From Candidatus Zhuqueibacterota bacterium (GTDB taxonomy: Bacteria > Zhuqueibacterota > Zhuqueibacteria > Residuimicrobiales > Krinioviventaceae), in NCBI GenBank assembly GCA_016934825.1, contig JAFGSB010000070.1:1-64000 (forward strand): a DNA stretch of 64,000 bases. The letters run 5' to 3'. Both the position numbers and the translations under genes were made by a program. A model generated the notes under the pieces. That model had not been told where the DNA came from and searched no databases. It was given only the letters and a program-made list of their open reading frames with translations. Below, piece after piece: positions 9,721 to 19,527 of the stretch (position 1 is the stretch's first letter; each line of letters opens with the position of its first letter).

Positions 9721-11937
9721 TCACCAGCTTTGTTGCAGCCCGAAATTAAATCTCCTGCCAAAATCCGGATATCCGACAACAGTTGAATATTTTTTATCGG
9801 TAATATTACGCATTTCAATATACAGTCTTAAATTATGGAACGCGAAAGCTCTCCAACCGCAAATGACATCAAGCGTTAAAAATTTACCTAAAGGCTGGGG
9901 AGTTGCAGGATTTTCCGCTGTGGATGCAACAAACCGTTCGCTTTTGAATTCGGAAACATATTTTGCCAGAACAGTCAGATCGATGGATTTATATTTTTGA
10001 TATATACCCGCGTTGGATATGAATGAAGGGTACTCTTCGTTACGAACCATTTCCTGATCTTTCTCGGCCTTTGAGATCATATAAGTTGCGTTAACAAAAG
10101 GCTGTACCCCTTTCCACAGGGAAAACAACCGGCACTCGAATTCAAACCCGATTTGATATTGATCCCTGTTCAGATAAAGCTCCATAACCCGGTCATTTAT
10201 GGTCTGGGTTTTACCGCTCAAGGCAATTGCATCCTTTTGGTTTGTATAAAAAGTTACAACCGACATAAGTCCATTTTCCCCAAAATTCTTACCGGCGCCA
10301 AAATCCATTTTAAACCGGGACTCTGTTAACGGCTCGTTCATATTCTGATCCAGGGTTCCTTCTCTCGGTTCTATTTTCCCAAAGGCGGCATGAAAATTTA
10401 AAAACGTATTCTCACCGGCATGGTAAACCAGCCCAAGAGTACCGTTAACGACCGGGCGCTGCCAGGTATCAACAACGGGAGTCACTTTACCAAAGCCCTT
10501 CGCGCTTCCATCAATGCCGAATGCGCCGTATTCGTTGAGATATGTTCTTTCCCAGCGGATACCGGCATCAATATTCAACCTGCCAATCTGATGTTCATCT
10601 ACAATGACACCGGCAAACGTCTCTGTGTCGCAGGATTTGCCATAGTAAAAACGTTTTCCTTCAGGGGCGACCCAATGATTGTAGAATAGTCCCAAACGCA
10701 ATGTATTGTTTCGAACCGGGGAGACGGCCTGTATCAGATTGACGTTCCACTCATGATCGGCCTCAGTATAACGGGTCGTTTGTTGCGATTGAGTGTCATA
10801 ACTTTCGTACGTGGGTTTTCTGTCGGCATAAGAAAATTTAAGTTCAGTCGAAACTTTGTCGCTTTTGATATACAATCCCTTAAAAGTGAACATTTTTGTT
10901 TCAAGCGGATCAAATTTTTCATGCTGCAGCCAGAATTTCGGATCGGCGGGCGGTACCGCTGTCATAAGCTCCCTGTTGCCATTCAAATAAATAAAACTGC
11001 TTTGCAGTAACAGGTTGTTTAGGGGCCGCCATTTAACTTTACCGAAGAGATTGGATATCTGCTCGGCCGCATGTTTGTTTTCAGGTCCGCTGGTTTTGAT
11101 ATAGCCCAGACCCGCACCGTAGGAAAAATTTTTGATCTTTGCGCCATGCGATAAATGACCGCGAAGTGTATTATAAGACCCATATTCCAATTCATAATTT
11201 GTTTCGTTTCGGTCATATTCTCTGGTTTGAATATTGATCACACCGGCCATTCCCGAAAGACCGGTCAATAACCCCGAACTTGACCGGACTACTTCAATAC
11301 TCTCAATATCGTAAGCTGAAAAGATATACGGCGTTTCGAAAAACTCTTTTTGCCAGATACCGTCAATGGCGAAATCCGGATACGGATATCTTTGTCCTCT
11401 GACGGAAAAAAATTGTTTCACCTTACGCCCTCTGGTTTCGACAAAAGCGCCCGGGACATATTCTACGGCATCAATAATGGTCTTGGCCGCGTTGGCCTCT
11501 ATTTGTGTTCTCGGAACGATACTGGTCGACAATTTTAATGCCGCCGATTCCAGATCCGGTTTTTCTATAACATTTCGGTAAACATCGCCGGTTACAAGGA
11601 CCGACTGCATTTGTATAACTGTCGGGATGAGCATGATATTAAGTTTTTGTGACACTCCCGGACCTACTTTAACATTTATTATCTTGCTTTCATACCCCAT
11701 CATCGAAATGGACAGCGTATATTCTCCCGCCTTTAAACCACTGATGATAAAATCACCATTTGAATCGCTTGAAGTCCCGCTTTCCGTTCCCTTTACGGAA
11801 ACATTGGTACCGCTCAGGGGGGCTAACGATTTTGAATCTTTGACCTGACCAATAATTTCAAAACAAAAACCATTCTTTATACTGAAAAAAATTAAAAAAA
11901 TAACTATACCTGTTAATAAATAAATTTTATCCCGCAT
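9721..11937 (-). CDS. TonB-dependent outer-membrane receptor
   Basis: A 738-residue receptor with a signal peptide (residues about 5-25), a carboxypeptidase-regulatory-like domain (about 28-105, IIGQVKDSKSLAPLSGTNV, GEYTLSISMMGYESK), a plug domain (about 130-235, with FSVRGQRYPYPDFAIDG and SIEVVRSSSGLLTGLSGMAGVINI) and a 22-strand-type barrel ending in the aromatic W expected for barrel insertion. GGAGAAA precedes the ATG at good distance. It starts the cluster that continues with the CNVPVF protein, permease, ATPase and PQQ protein, so the ligand may relate to that system. Length and layout fit siderophore or vitamin-type receptors as well as small glycans; the ligand cannot be read from the sequence. 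Confidence 0.85.
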   Translation of the reverse strand: MRDKIYLLTGIVIFLIFFSIKNGFCFEIIGQVKDSKSLAPLSGTNVSVKGTESGTSSDSNGDFIISGLKAGEYTLSISMMGYESKIINVKVGPGVSQKLNIMLIPTVIQMQSVLVTGDVYRNVIEKPDLESAALKLSTSIVPRTQIEANAAKTIIDAVEYVPGAFVETRGRKVKQFFSVRGQRYPYPDFAIDGIWQKEFFETPYIFSAYDIESIEVVRSSSGLLTGLSGMAGVINIQTREYDRNETNYELEYGSYNTLRGHLSHGAKIKNFSYGAGLGYIKTSGPENKHAAEQISNLFGKVKWRPLNNLLLQSSFIYLNGNRELMTAVPPADPKFWLQHEKFDPLETKMFTFKGLYIKSDKVSTELKFSYADRKPTYESYDTQSQQTTRYTEADHEWNVNLIQAVSPVRNNTLRLGLFYNHWVAPEGKRFYYGKSCDTETFAGVIVDEHQIGRLNIDAGIRWERTYLNEYGAFGIDGSAKGFGKVTPVVDTWQRPVVNGTLGLVYHAGENTFLNFHAAFGKIEPREGTLDQNMNEPLTESRFKMDFGAGKNFGENGLMSVVTFYTNQKDAIALSGKTQTINDRVMELYLNRDQYQIGFEFECRLFSLWKGVQPFVNATYMISKAEKDQEMVRNEEYPSFISNAGIYQKYKSIDLTVLAKYVSEFKSERFVASTAENPATPQPLGKFLTLDVICGWRAFAFHNLRLYIEMRNITDKKYSTVVGYPDFGRRFNFGLQQSW

Positions 11938-12034
11938 CGAAATTTCTCCATGTCATATATAGAATTTTTAGATATTTATTCAATAAAAACTGCATTAACT
12001 GATTAATACAATTTTAAAATGATAACATTTCACC

Positions 12035-14374
12035 CTAACGTACGTCAGGAACGGGTCTTTTCTCCACTTTATTCAACGCCAAAAGAATGACGGCGTTATC
12101 CGGTATAACCTTCCCATCAGAATTTACATATCCTTTTGTTGCTTTTAAATTGATAGAAGTTATGATCTTACCAAAACGTGGATTTTTCCACTCATAGGAA
12201 TAAAACATTTTTGAATCCTGAATGTTTTTTGAACATTCCACGGGATCGGCCAAATAACAATATACATTCTGCGGCGCGCCTGTTCTGCCTTCCTCCCACA
12301 TATCTTTATCACGTTTTATCACATTTATATCCAGGATATTAACGCCATAACGGATCGGAATTGTTTCCACAAAACCGTCCTCGTAATTTACCTCATACCA
12401 GCCCAAAAGATCGGCGGTGTCATCAAAATTATATATTTTTTGATAAGATTTTTGATTCCCTGCCATTCCGGTACAGGCGTGTAAAAAAATCAGGCTGGAT
12501 ACGTCGTCGTCAATACGAATACCCTTGACTTCGCCAGCCAATTCGTTCTGTTGCGATTGACCCAGGCCGACTACAACAGCCGCTTTTCCATCATTTTTCC
12601 GCGGATCTGCAATTTCAAATTTCCTGTCGCCAATTTCTCCCGCTGTTAGATTGTCGAGAGTGACTCCGAGAATCTCCCGATCCGCAAGAATATTAAAATA
12701 AGCAGAAATATCGACAGAAACAAGTTTATTAGGATCATCGCCGGGTAAACTTTCACCACGCAGATACCCGCGGATTCGGGGTACCCGAAGCCGAACAACT
12801 TTACTTAATTTCGCATGGTCAAGATAATGTTCGGACCAGAGCAGGTTTGCGCATCCCAGAAAATCGAACAGGAGGTCTTTGCCGAAATTAAACTCTGTGG
12901 TTGCAGCCCAAGACGAAGGGGCTCCTCCAATAATACTAGCCCATGTACTTCTGTTTTCCCAGTTACTGATGTTGGGTCTGAAATTTCCATAAACCTGCTT
13001 AAAACCGAATTGCTCAAGGGCAAGATCATTTTTTTCATCTCCCCAAAACCAGTTGAATAACAAAATGTCCTTCGGAATATAATTGCTGACCTGCTCGGGA
13101 GTGAGACCGCCGGGTATCCTGTATTCGTAACCACTTTTTGTTTTCCGGTCCCGGTATCCCTTTTCCCTGACGGACTCTAACAGATGATCCCCCCACATAC
13201 CGATACTGATCCCCCTGGAATTCAGATAATTATATATTTCTTGAATATCGCTGACAAAAAGTTCGCGGTAATCTTTTCCCTTGCAGCGTTCGCAGACATC
13301 TACCGGCATTCGCCATTCATCTTTTCCGAGATGTATCATCCGGGGTTGTATGACCTCAATATATTCGTCAAACACATCAAATAACAGTTTATAGGATTCC
13401 GGGTTTGACGGACAAAAGGTATCGGGCCATTCGGCGTCTTTAATTTCTGCTAATTCACGATGCCGGTTCAATAAATAATATGCATGTGTCAGGGATGGAA
13501 TTTCCGGGATCACCTCGATGTGGAACTGACGTATATATTTCATTAACTCCGCAACTTCGTCCTTTTCCAGAATTTGCCCGTCGCCCGCGTCATGATGCGC
13601 TGAATTCTGGAACTGGTTATGCGGGCCTTCCGGACGGCCGCGGCGGGAATAGTTCAATTCATTGGCAAACTCAATCGCTCCGATATTTACTTCGGGATGC
13701 CGATCCAGGCGCATTACACCGTTCACTTCCAGAATCAGTTTATTAAATTTATACAAAGCCATAAAATCCCGCACAAAACGTTTAAAAAAGGGTATATTCT
13801 CCCTTCCGGGTATATACATCCTGATACCCCGGAAGGGCAGTACCGATCGGTCTTTGACCTTTATTTGTGGGATAAAAATTTGATCATTTTGGCTGGAAAT
13901 GATTTGCCGGAGAGACTCAAATCCATACATGGCGCCCTGATCGGTATTGGCGACAATGACTGCTTCATCGCCGGATACATTCAATATGTAACCTTCATCT
14001 CCGAGTTGTTTCAGATCATCGGCCAATTGGTTCAAAGCAATATATTTATTGATCAAATCGTTCGATGGAGTTCCCATAAGAAAATATTTTTTGTCGGAAG
14101 GAAGATCTGACCTCTTTTCCATCGATATCGGCAGCATATGTAATTCACCCAATTCAGCAACAAGTAAACGTGCTAAAAAGAGGTCGTGATCTCCCGAGTT
14201 TTCTGGTAAAAGTATGTTTGTTGATTCATCGGGATAAAACTTTTCACCTGACAAATCCATTTCTTTGGGAATCGGAAAAATTTGAACAGAGTTTTCAGCC
14301 AGGGCGTACTGGACAATCAATAAAAAAACTATAGTTGTAATTATTAATCCAGATAGATTCTTATATAAATACAT
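12035..14374 (-). CDS. Exported GH20 beta-N-acetylhexosaminidase
   Basis: A 779-residue protein with signal peptide (about residues 8-26, QYALAEN). An N-terminal GH20b-like domain (about 30-170, ending in GAMYGFESLRQII) precedes the GH20 TIM barrel. The catalytic Asp-Glu pair is seen in HLGKDEW (D352, E353); the acetamido-stabilising Asp and acid Glu of substrate-assisted catalysis are thus present. VIPEIPSLTHAYYLL is the barrel strand usually read as PEIDxPGHA, here without that exact form, so this is a divergent subfamily. The C-terminal 200 residues form an unassigned beta domain. AAAGGA precedes the start. It opens the 12-32 kb glycan run. Substrate likely a terminal GlcNAc or GalNAc residue. 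Confidence 0.8.
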   Translation of the reverse strand: MYLYKNLSGLIITTIVFLLIVQYALAENSVQIFPIPKEMDLSGEKFYPDESTNILLPENSGDHDLFLARLLVAELGELHMLPISMEKRSDLPSDKKYFLMGTPSNDLINKYIALNQLADDLKQLGDEGYILNVSGDEAVIVANTDQGAMYGFESLRQIISSQNDQIFIPQIKVKDRSVLPFRGIRMYIPGRENIPFFKRFVRDFMALYKFNKLILEVNGVMRLDRHPEVNIGAIEFANELNYSRRGRPEGPHNQFQNSAHHDAGDGQILEKDEVAELMKYIRQFHIEVIPEIPSLTHAYYLLNRHRELAEIKDAEWPDTFCPSNPESYKLLFDVFDEYIEVIQPRMIHLGKDEWRMPVDVCERCKGKDYRELFVSDIQEIYNYLNSRGISIGMWGDHLLESVREKGYRDRKTKSGYEYRIPGGLTPEQVSNYIPKDILLFNWFWGDEKNDLALEQFGFKQVYGNFRPNISNWENRSTWASIIGGAPSSWAATTEFNFGKDLLFDFLGCANLLWSEHYLDHAKLSKVVRLRVPRIRGYLRGESLPGDDPNKLVSVDISAYFNILADREILGVTLDNLTAGEIGDRKFEIADPRKNDGKAAVVVGLGQSQQNELAGEVKGIRIDDDVSSLIFLHACTGMAGNQKSYQKIYNFDDTADLLGWYEVNYEDGFVETIPIRYGVNILDINVIKRDKDMWEEGRTGAPQNVYCYLADPVECSKNIQDSKMFYSYEWKNPRFGKIITSINLKATKGYVNSDGKVIPDNAVILLALNKVEKRPVPDVR

Positions 14375-14466
14375 TATAAAATCCTTTAAATATCATAATT
14401 GCCTCTGGATACATATTTAAAATAAACCGGCGAAAGATTTAATTAACACTTTATAATGCTGATACA

Positions 14467-15444
14467 TTATTTAATATTTTTTACCAACTCTGTAGTTACC
14501 TGACCTGTTGAGTAAACTATTATTTTATCTTCTGTGAATTTTAATAAACGCCAGTTACTGGAATCCTGAGCAAAACCGGCGGTTTCTGTCTGTAAAATTT
14601 GATGTCCGGCAGGGAACGGCAATAACTCACTGATACTGTTATGTCCATGCCCCACAAACAGGGCTTTGATGTTTTTATTTTCATTCAAAGTTTTGAGAAA
14701 GCCTTTGGAACACTTTTCGCTGTTGATATCAAGAGTTGTTGTTGCCGAAAAAACGACTCCGTCGCCGTTATAGTCCCGGACAGGCAGGTATTTGTGCGTA
14801 AAAATAACAACCGGATCATCCGCTGCTTTTTGGACCTGAAAATTCAACCAGTCAAGTTGCGGCTTGTCCAAATACTCTCCATTACCCAGACTATAACCGT
14901 TATCTAAAAAAATAAAATGGTACCTGGTTTGTCCGACATGAAAAGTTCGGGTATAATACGTACCGTCCTGAAAACTTGCTAAATTTCTAATCCAGCACGC
15001 CCGGGCTTTTTGAGCATGAATCTGATAAGACATAACCTTGTCCGGTTGTTCAATCCAATATGAAGTAATATCATGATTCCCCAATGTTAGAAACATTGGT
15101 ACCGGGCAATCTTCGCACAACCGTTCAAACTGCTCTATTTGTGTATCAAGGTAAGGGCCTTTTTCCGTTTCGGCCTCATAATAATCGATTAAATCGCCGG
15201 TTATAATTACGGCATCTGCCTTTAAGTTTTGAGGTACCATGTTAAAAAAAGTCTTCAACGGGTCCTTTCCTTCCCCATAGTGCTGTCGGGCCTTTATGAA
15301 TTCCGGCTGGTATCCCACAAGATTACAAAAATGAATATCAGTAATTTGCACAACTGTTAGCGTGTCTGTACCAGCTTTTACCGGGCTCCATAGTAAAACC
15401 AGAATAAAATTAAGAATTAGAATTTGTTTTCCTTTTTTTGACAT
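14467..15444 (-). CDS. Exported calcineurin-like metallophosphoesterase
   Basis: A 325-residue secreted enzyme with signal peptide (about residues 7-24). The binuclear-metal motifs appear in order: ITDIHF, ITGDLIDYY, LGNHDIT, FTHKYLP and GHGHN, which together define an intact active site. The family cleaves phosphomonoesters or diesters, often in nucleotides or sugar phosphates. AGGAAGG precedes the ATG. It lies between a GH20 enzyme and a beta-helix protein on the same strand, and a phytase lies further along the run, so release of phosphate from organic sources is plausible; the natural substrate is unknown. Confidence 0.85.
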   Translation of the reverse strand: MSKKGKQILILNFILVLLWSPVKAGTDTLTVVQITDIHFCNLVGYQPEFIKARQHYGEGKDPLKTFFNMVPQNLKADAVIITGDLIDYYEAETEKGPYLDTQIEQFERLCEDCPVPMFLTLGNHDITSYWIEQPDKVMSYQIHAQKARACWIRNLASFQDGTYYTRTFHVGQTRYHFIFLDNGYSLGNGEYLDKPQLDWLNFQVQKAADDPVVIFTHKYLPVRDYNGDGVVFSATTTLDINSEKCSKGFLKTLNENKNIKALFVGHGHNSISELLPFPAGHQILQTETAGFAQDSSNWRLLKFTEDKIIVYSTGQVTTELVKNIK

Positions 15445-15599
15445 TTTTATATCCTTCCTCTTTTGTCAAATGATTTCGCTTCCGGGCTTTATCAAATTGC
15501 CGGAATTATATTACCCAATTAGCCGAAACAGAATTGACAACTATCAAGTTATTCAAAGATTTACCAAACCGGGATAAAAACAATTGCTTTAACTGTATA

Positions 15600-17516
15600 T
15601 TACTCCCATGGTTGTTGAGCGGCATCCGAGGTGATAAATATTCGATCCCACATCACACCTTCCTCTTCCGCCCTGATTCTTAATGTATAGATACCTTCAG
15701 GAGTTTCATGAAAGACCGCTCTTCGCCAGCTTTCTGTTCCAAAATCAACATCCTGTGCGCCGATTATCTGCTGTTCATTTGCTGATTTATTGAAAGCAAC
15801 ATATAAATTCACCTTTGCCTTCTTATTCCCGCCGCCGTTTATCCAAATATAATAGGTACCCGCCGACTGTGTACTGATTCGATATTCTGCGCAGGCTCTT
15901 TTATTCTGTCCATTTTGAGTCCGGACTACTTTACCACTGGCTCCGGGCATTGAAATCACCTCTACCGTACCAATCAGGTATCGATAATCTTCCGCTTCAA
16001 TAAAAACATCTTTTCCCGCACCTACATTGACAGATCTGTCAACAAAATCTGTTACATAGGAGACTGTAATTTTATCACTTGTCTTGTTTTTACCATTATC
16101 CATGGTCAGCATCAGTTTATAAATGCCCTGCATAGAAAAAACAGCCGTTGTAACCAAACCTGATGCATTGGAAAACTTTACTTCTCCCGGGCCGGAAACC
16201 TTGCTCCATTGCAGATTTATCGAACTTTCACCATTCGGAATAATTCCTGTTATTGTTGCCTTTAAAATCACTTCATTTTTCGGAGCAATAATAATTTGAT
16301 CTTCTCCGGCATTAACTACTGCCAACCGGCCTGTATCCCAATTATCTTTTCCGAATTCCTTTGCTCCAAAGTCAGGGTGAATTCCGGCATAATCCGAAGC
16401 GGGTATTTCCAGAGTCATCCCTTGCTTTGCAAACTGTTCTGTGCCCGCATCTATGGCCGGGCTCCCGGAAAGTAAATTTTGATCCTCGTCAAGCAGTGGA
16501 TCCTTATCCATTATAATGTTGGTTCCAATCCGGATATCCGGGTCATAGTGGACAGGGTTATCATAAAACAAACAAAAATCAATAAATGATAAATCATTGT
16601 CATCATTCACATATTCCCCTCTTTCAATACCCATTGTTTTGAGATGAACAAAAATATTATTCAGTACCGTCAATCCGGGCGATAATGTTAAACCGTAATT
16701 GCATCCGATAAAAGTATTATTATATACATAGGCCTTCTCCTGCATCAGTGAGCCTTTATAAACCTCACTGGTATTATCGATTTCCTGGTACATGCAGCTG
16801 AAACCCGAACCCCGGCAGTCCTGAAATATATTGTGATGGACGTAAAATTCACGATAAGAATTACCCTGGTAATCAATAATTTGTATTCCGCTTTCGCCGG
16901 AACCTATTATTTTATTATATCTGAATATATGCGTGGTCAAGGGCGCTTCTTTATCCTGTAAACGAATCTCGATCCCGTCCTGGTACGCGTTTACGATGGT
17001 ATTGTGCTCAATAATCCAGTTTACAGAGTTATCACAATCGATGCCGTCATCACCCCCATTTTCAAAATAACAATAACCAACATAACCGCCGCCGCGCGAC
17101 ATACTGAGCTGATCTTTTCCGCCGATGAATTTACAACACATTACTTCTGCATAAGAACTGGTAATATTCAAAGTATGAAAATCACTTCCCATCAGTTTAA
17201 ATCCAATGATTCGGGAATTTTGCGCCGACAATTCAATCCATTCTTCCATTTCTTCCGACATCGGTTCTATTATCGTATTATCAATATCCTCTTCATTTTG
17301 GCTGTAAATATAATGAGAGGCAACAGTAACAGGTTTGTTTATATTTAACAGAGCGGCCTGGGTATAGGTTCCCCTTGCAACCAAAACCGTATCTCCGTCT
17401 GACGCCATCTGTATCGCATCAGCAATGGTTGTTTTTTGTCCGGGTACATGAATCACATTGGCATGAACTATTAAACCGAAGCATAAAACATTAAAAAGAA
17501 CAAAAAACTTTTTCAT
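15600..17516 (-). CDS. Secreted right-handed parallel beta-helix protein with PKD-like and carbohydrate-binding domains
   Basis: A 638-residue exported protein. After the signal (about 1-20) comes VIHVPGQKTTIADAIQMA, the usual entry into a pectate-lyase-like beta-helix, which runs to about residue 370 with coil turns such as GGDDGIDCDNSVNWIIEHN and YQDGIEIRLQ. A PKD/REJ-like beta-sandwich follows (about 390-480; LQWSKVSGPGEVKF). The last 140 residues start with VFIEAEDY and resemble a CBM6/malectin-type carbohydrate-binding module (TYYIWINGGG, VMWDRIFI). An upstream ATG at 17531 has no ribosome site; the ATG at 17516 has GGAG 8-9 nt before it and begins the signal peptide directly. Probably a polysaccharide lyase or glycan-binding protein; no catalytic residues can be assigned. 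It has no T9SS tail. Confidence 0.75.
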   Translation of the reverse strand: MKKFFVLFNVLCFGLIVHANVIHVPGQKTTIADAIQMASDGDTVLVARGTYTQAALLNINKPVTVASHYIYSQNEEDIDNTIIEPMSEEMEEWIELSAQNSRIIGFKLMGSDFHTLNITSSYAEVMCCKFIGGKDQLSMSRGGGYVGYCYFENGGDDGIDCDNSVNWIIEHNTIVNAYQDGIEIRLQDKEAPLTTHIFRYNKIIGSGESGIQIIDYQGNSYREFYVHHNIFQDCRGSGFSCMYQEIDNTSEVYKGSLMQEKAYVYNNTFIGCNYGLTLSPGLTVLNNIFVHLKTMGIERGEYVNDDNDLSFIDFCLFYDNPVHYDPDIRIGTNIIMDKDPLLDEDQNLLSGSPAIDAGTEQFAKQGMTLEIPASDYAGIHPDFGAKEFGKDNWDTGRLAVVNAGEDQIIIAPKNEVILKATITGIIPNGESSINLQWSKVSGPGEVKFSNASGLVTTAVFSMQGIYKLMLTMDNGKNKTSDKITVSYVTDFVDRSVNVGAGKDVFIEAEDYRYLIGTVEVISMPGASGKVVRTQNGQNKRACAEYRISTQSAGTYYIWINGGGNKKAKVNLYVAFNKSANEQQIIGAQDVDFGTESWRRAVFHETPEGIYTLRIRAEEEGVMWDRIFITSDAAQQPWE

Positions 17517-17565
17517 TTTCCGTTTCTCCATTATTCGTGGAAGATCGCAGGCAATCTCTTTCCGA

Positions 17566-19398
17566 TTAATTGTGTCCCGATATATAATTTGATATTCTAT
17601 TTAACAAATCTTTACTTTCATTGACTGATTTTGCACATGATACATTCTGGGCGTTATGATAAGAATAGCTGTCCAGATTTCTTTCCAGTTCCAACAATAA
17701 ATTTTCAGCTTCTTTTCCTTTCATCGTTTTTAATTTTTGTTTTACGATTCCAATTTTTTCATAATCCTGGAAACCCTCACGCAGCCTTTTAAAACGTATC
17801 GAACTTCTGGCGCCCGGATAAACGACGAAGCATTCACCTGCGTTCCATTGGATATAACGGGTATCATATAATGGATTTTCGACCCAGCTGTTATATGCCC
17901 AGCGTAGAAATCCTGAAAAACCGTCAGCGGCGGCAAGCCATCCCATCCACGCGCTTTCTGCCGGATTTGAATGCGGGTAAGTGTTAGGTTTAGGTTCAAC
18001 ACAACAGGGATAAAATGTGGATACCAGCCCTTTTTCTCTGCGTTGTTTGATGATTTCCGGTCGTGTATATCTTCCCAGAGACGCGCTATAACTGTGTACC
18101 TGAAGATGCAATTTTTCCTGCCAGTCCTCCGATGCAAGGTTGATTTTAAATTCCGGGTTGACTGATTTGATAAAGCCCAGTATTTCTTTCATCAGTTCAT
18201 AAGGTCTTTCATCCATTGCGATAAATGTTTTACCCAGCCATCCTTTATCTGCAAGATGTTTACTAAAATCAGTTAAAAAGGGTCTCCAATGCTGCTCATA
18301 TTCTTCTGTGCCGGGTTCCGCATGAACAAATTTGTAATCTCCGGCGGCTTCATCATAATAGCGAAAGTTATTGTTCCTGAAACAGATCATGGAATAACAA
18401 CTGATATACTTGTTTATACCGCATTCCATGCATAAATCGACATATTTATCAAAAATTGAGTAATCGAAAGACCAGCTTCCGTCCTTGTTTTTAATCCATT
18501 CCACCATTGTATCGTACGGATCAAAAGTTTGCGCATTCCAGGGGTGATAAATAATAGTCGTTGTTATATATTTCTGCCCGGCATCCGCCAACATTTTCAG
18601 TAACGGTTTCAACAGCAGTATATGTTCATCAGACCAGGGTTTTACATCGTGAAAGCGCGCCACAGACCACGGATTCTGCCACAAGTCCAGTGTAAAAGAC
18701 CAGTCAGCGGGTGCCGGAACAAGTAACGGCAACACTTTTAGATTTATTTTAAATGATAATTTTACGCCATTGTTCGCTTTGACCAATATTTCGCCCTCAT
18801 ATGTGCCCGGATCCGCATCGGGGGGCACACTTATGGTCAGCCAGACCGGGCGGGTGCTTTTTTCAGGCATATCTATAGTTGGAATATTATCAATAATATC
18901 AGCAACAAGAATCGGGGGCTTTTTTTGTGTATTTCTACCGCATGCATAAAATGCATTATCCGCCAAAACATACCTGACAAAATTTGTATGGATATTCTCC
19001 TTATCTATAATTTTATTGTTTTCATTGAATAACGAGGAAGGGTCAACCCTCACATGCTGTAATGCGGTGTTGCTCCAAAGCACGAGCTGGATGTTGATTT
19101 TTTCGCCCCGCCATGCGGTTCCGTTCCAGGATGTTTTACTGCTAAACATCGGCACAATATCCCGTTCGTAACGAATGTCAGTGCTTCCAACCGAACCAAG
19201 CAACCCTGAAGGAATATACGACCATCTGTCCATATCCGGGTGGCTGAGCTGGGTAGGATTGTCCGGTTCGTAAACCGGCGAAACTTTAAATTGCTGGGCA
19301 TCAAGATGATACGGTATGATAAATATTAAAAGTACCGCAAGTATTGTGATGATAAAATTTTTACGGTTGTCAGGGGAAATACATTTTTTTGTTTCCAT
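17566..19398 (-). CDS. Exported GH123-like glycoside hydrolase (DUF4091 type), copy 1
   Basis: A 610-residue protein with signal peptide (about residues 12-34). A beta-sandwich N-terminal domain (to about 215) is followed by a TIM barrel that begins at WSFTLDLWQNPWSVARFH. FIAMDERPYELM near residue 395 holds the Asp-Glu pair used in substrate-assisted catalysis by GH123 N-acetylgalactosaminidases. The C-terminal DUF4091 signature is clear: GFLRWAYNSWVENP and SSIRFKRLREGFQDYEKI. GGGAG precedes the start. A paralogue of the same architecture lies at 22555-24528. Likely acts on terminal GalNAc or a related amino sugar; family membership is firm at the domain level, specificity is inferred. Confidence 0.8.
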   Translation of the reverse strand: METKKCISPDNRKNFIITILAVLLIFIIPYHLDAQQFKVSPVYEPDNPTQLSHPDMDRWSYIPSGLLGSVGSTDIRYERDIVPMFSSKTSWNGTAWRGEKINIQLVLWSNTALQHVRVDPSSLFNENNKIIDKENIHTNFVRYVLADNAFYACGRNTQKKPPILVADIIDNIPTIDMPEKSTRPVWLTISVPPDADPGTYEGEILVKANNGVKLSFKINLKVLPLLVPAPADWSFTLDLWQNPWSVARFHDVKPWSDEHILLLKPLLKMLADAGQKYITTTIIYHPWNAQTFDPYDTMVEWIKNKDGSWSFDYSIFDKYVDLCMECGINKYISCYSMICFRNNNFRYYDEAAGDYKFVHAEPGTEEYEQHWRPFLTDFSKHLADKGWLGKTFIAMDERPYELMKEILGFIKSVNPEFKINLASEDWQEKLHLQVHSYSASLGRYTRPEIIKQRREKGLVSTFYPCCVEPKPNTYPHSNPAESAWMGWLAAADGFSGFLRWAYNSWVENPLYDTRYIQWNAGECFVVYPGARSSIRFKRLREGFQDYEKIGIVKQKLKTMKGKEAENLLLELERNLDSYSYHNAQNVSCAKSVNESKDLLNRISNYISGHN

Positions 19399-19420
19399 TA
19401 AAAAACTCCCGATTGGTTGG

Positions 19421-19457
19421 CGGATGATTTAATATTTGAACAAAAAATATTCATCCG
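19421..19457. other. Intercistronic hairpin
   Basis: CGGATGA and its complement TCATCCG enclose a second paired segment ATATTT/AAATATT, with a 4-nt bulge on one side and a loop of about 7 nt. There is no T-run, so it is not a standard terminator. It lies between the acetyltransferase stop and the GH123-like start on the minus strand; an RNA-processing or stability element is possible. Confidence 0.35.
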
Positions 19458-19527
19458 TCCGTTAATATAGTCTCAATTATGTTTATTATTTCTTTTTTAC
19501 TTTTACAATCATGATAAAAATTTTAAA

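Noticed and set aside
11985-12025. Three TTAA words between the first TonB receptor and the GH20 gene
   Set aside because: Spacing is 8 and 11 bp and the GATTAAAAT prefix is absent; plain AT-rich sequence explains it.
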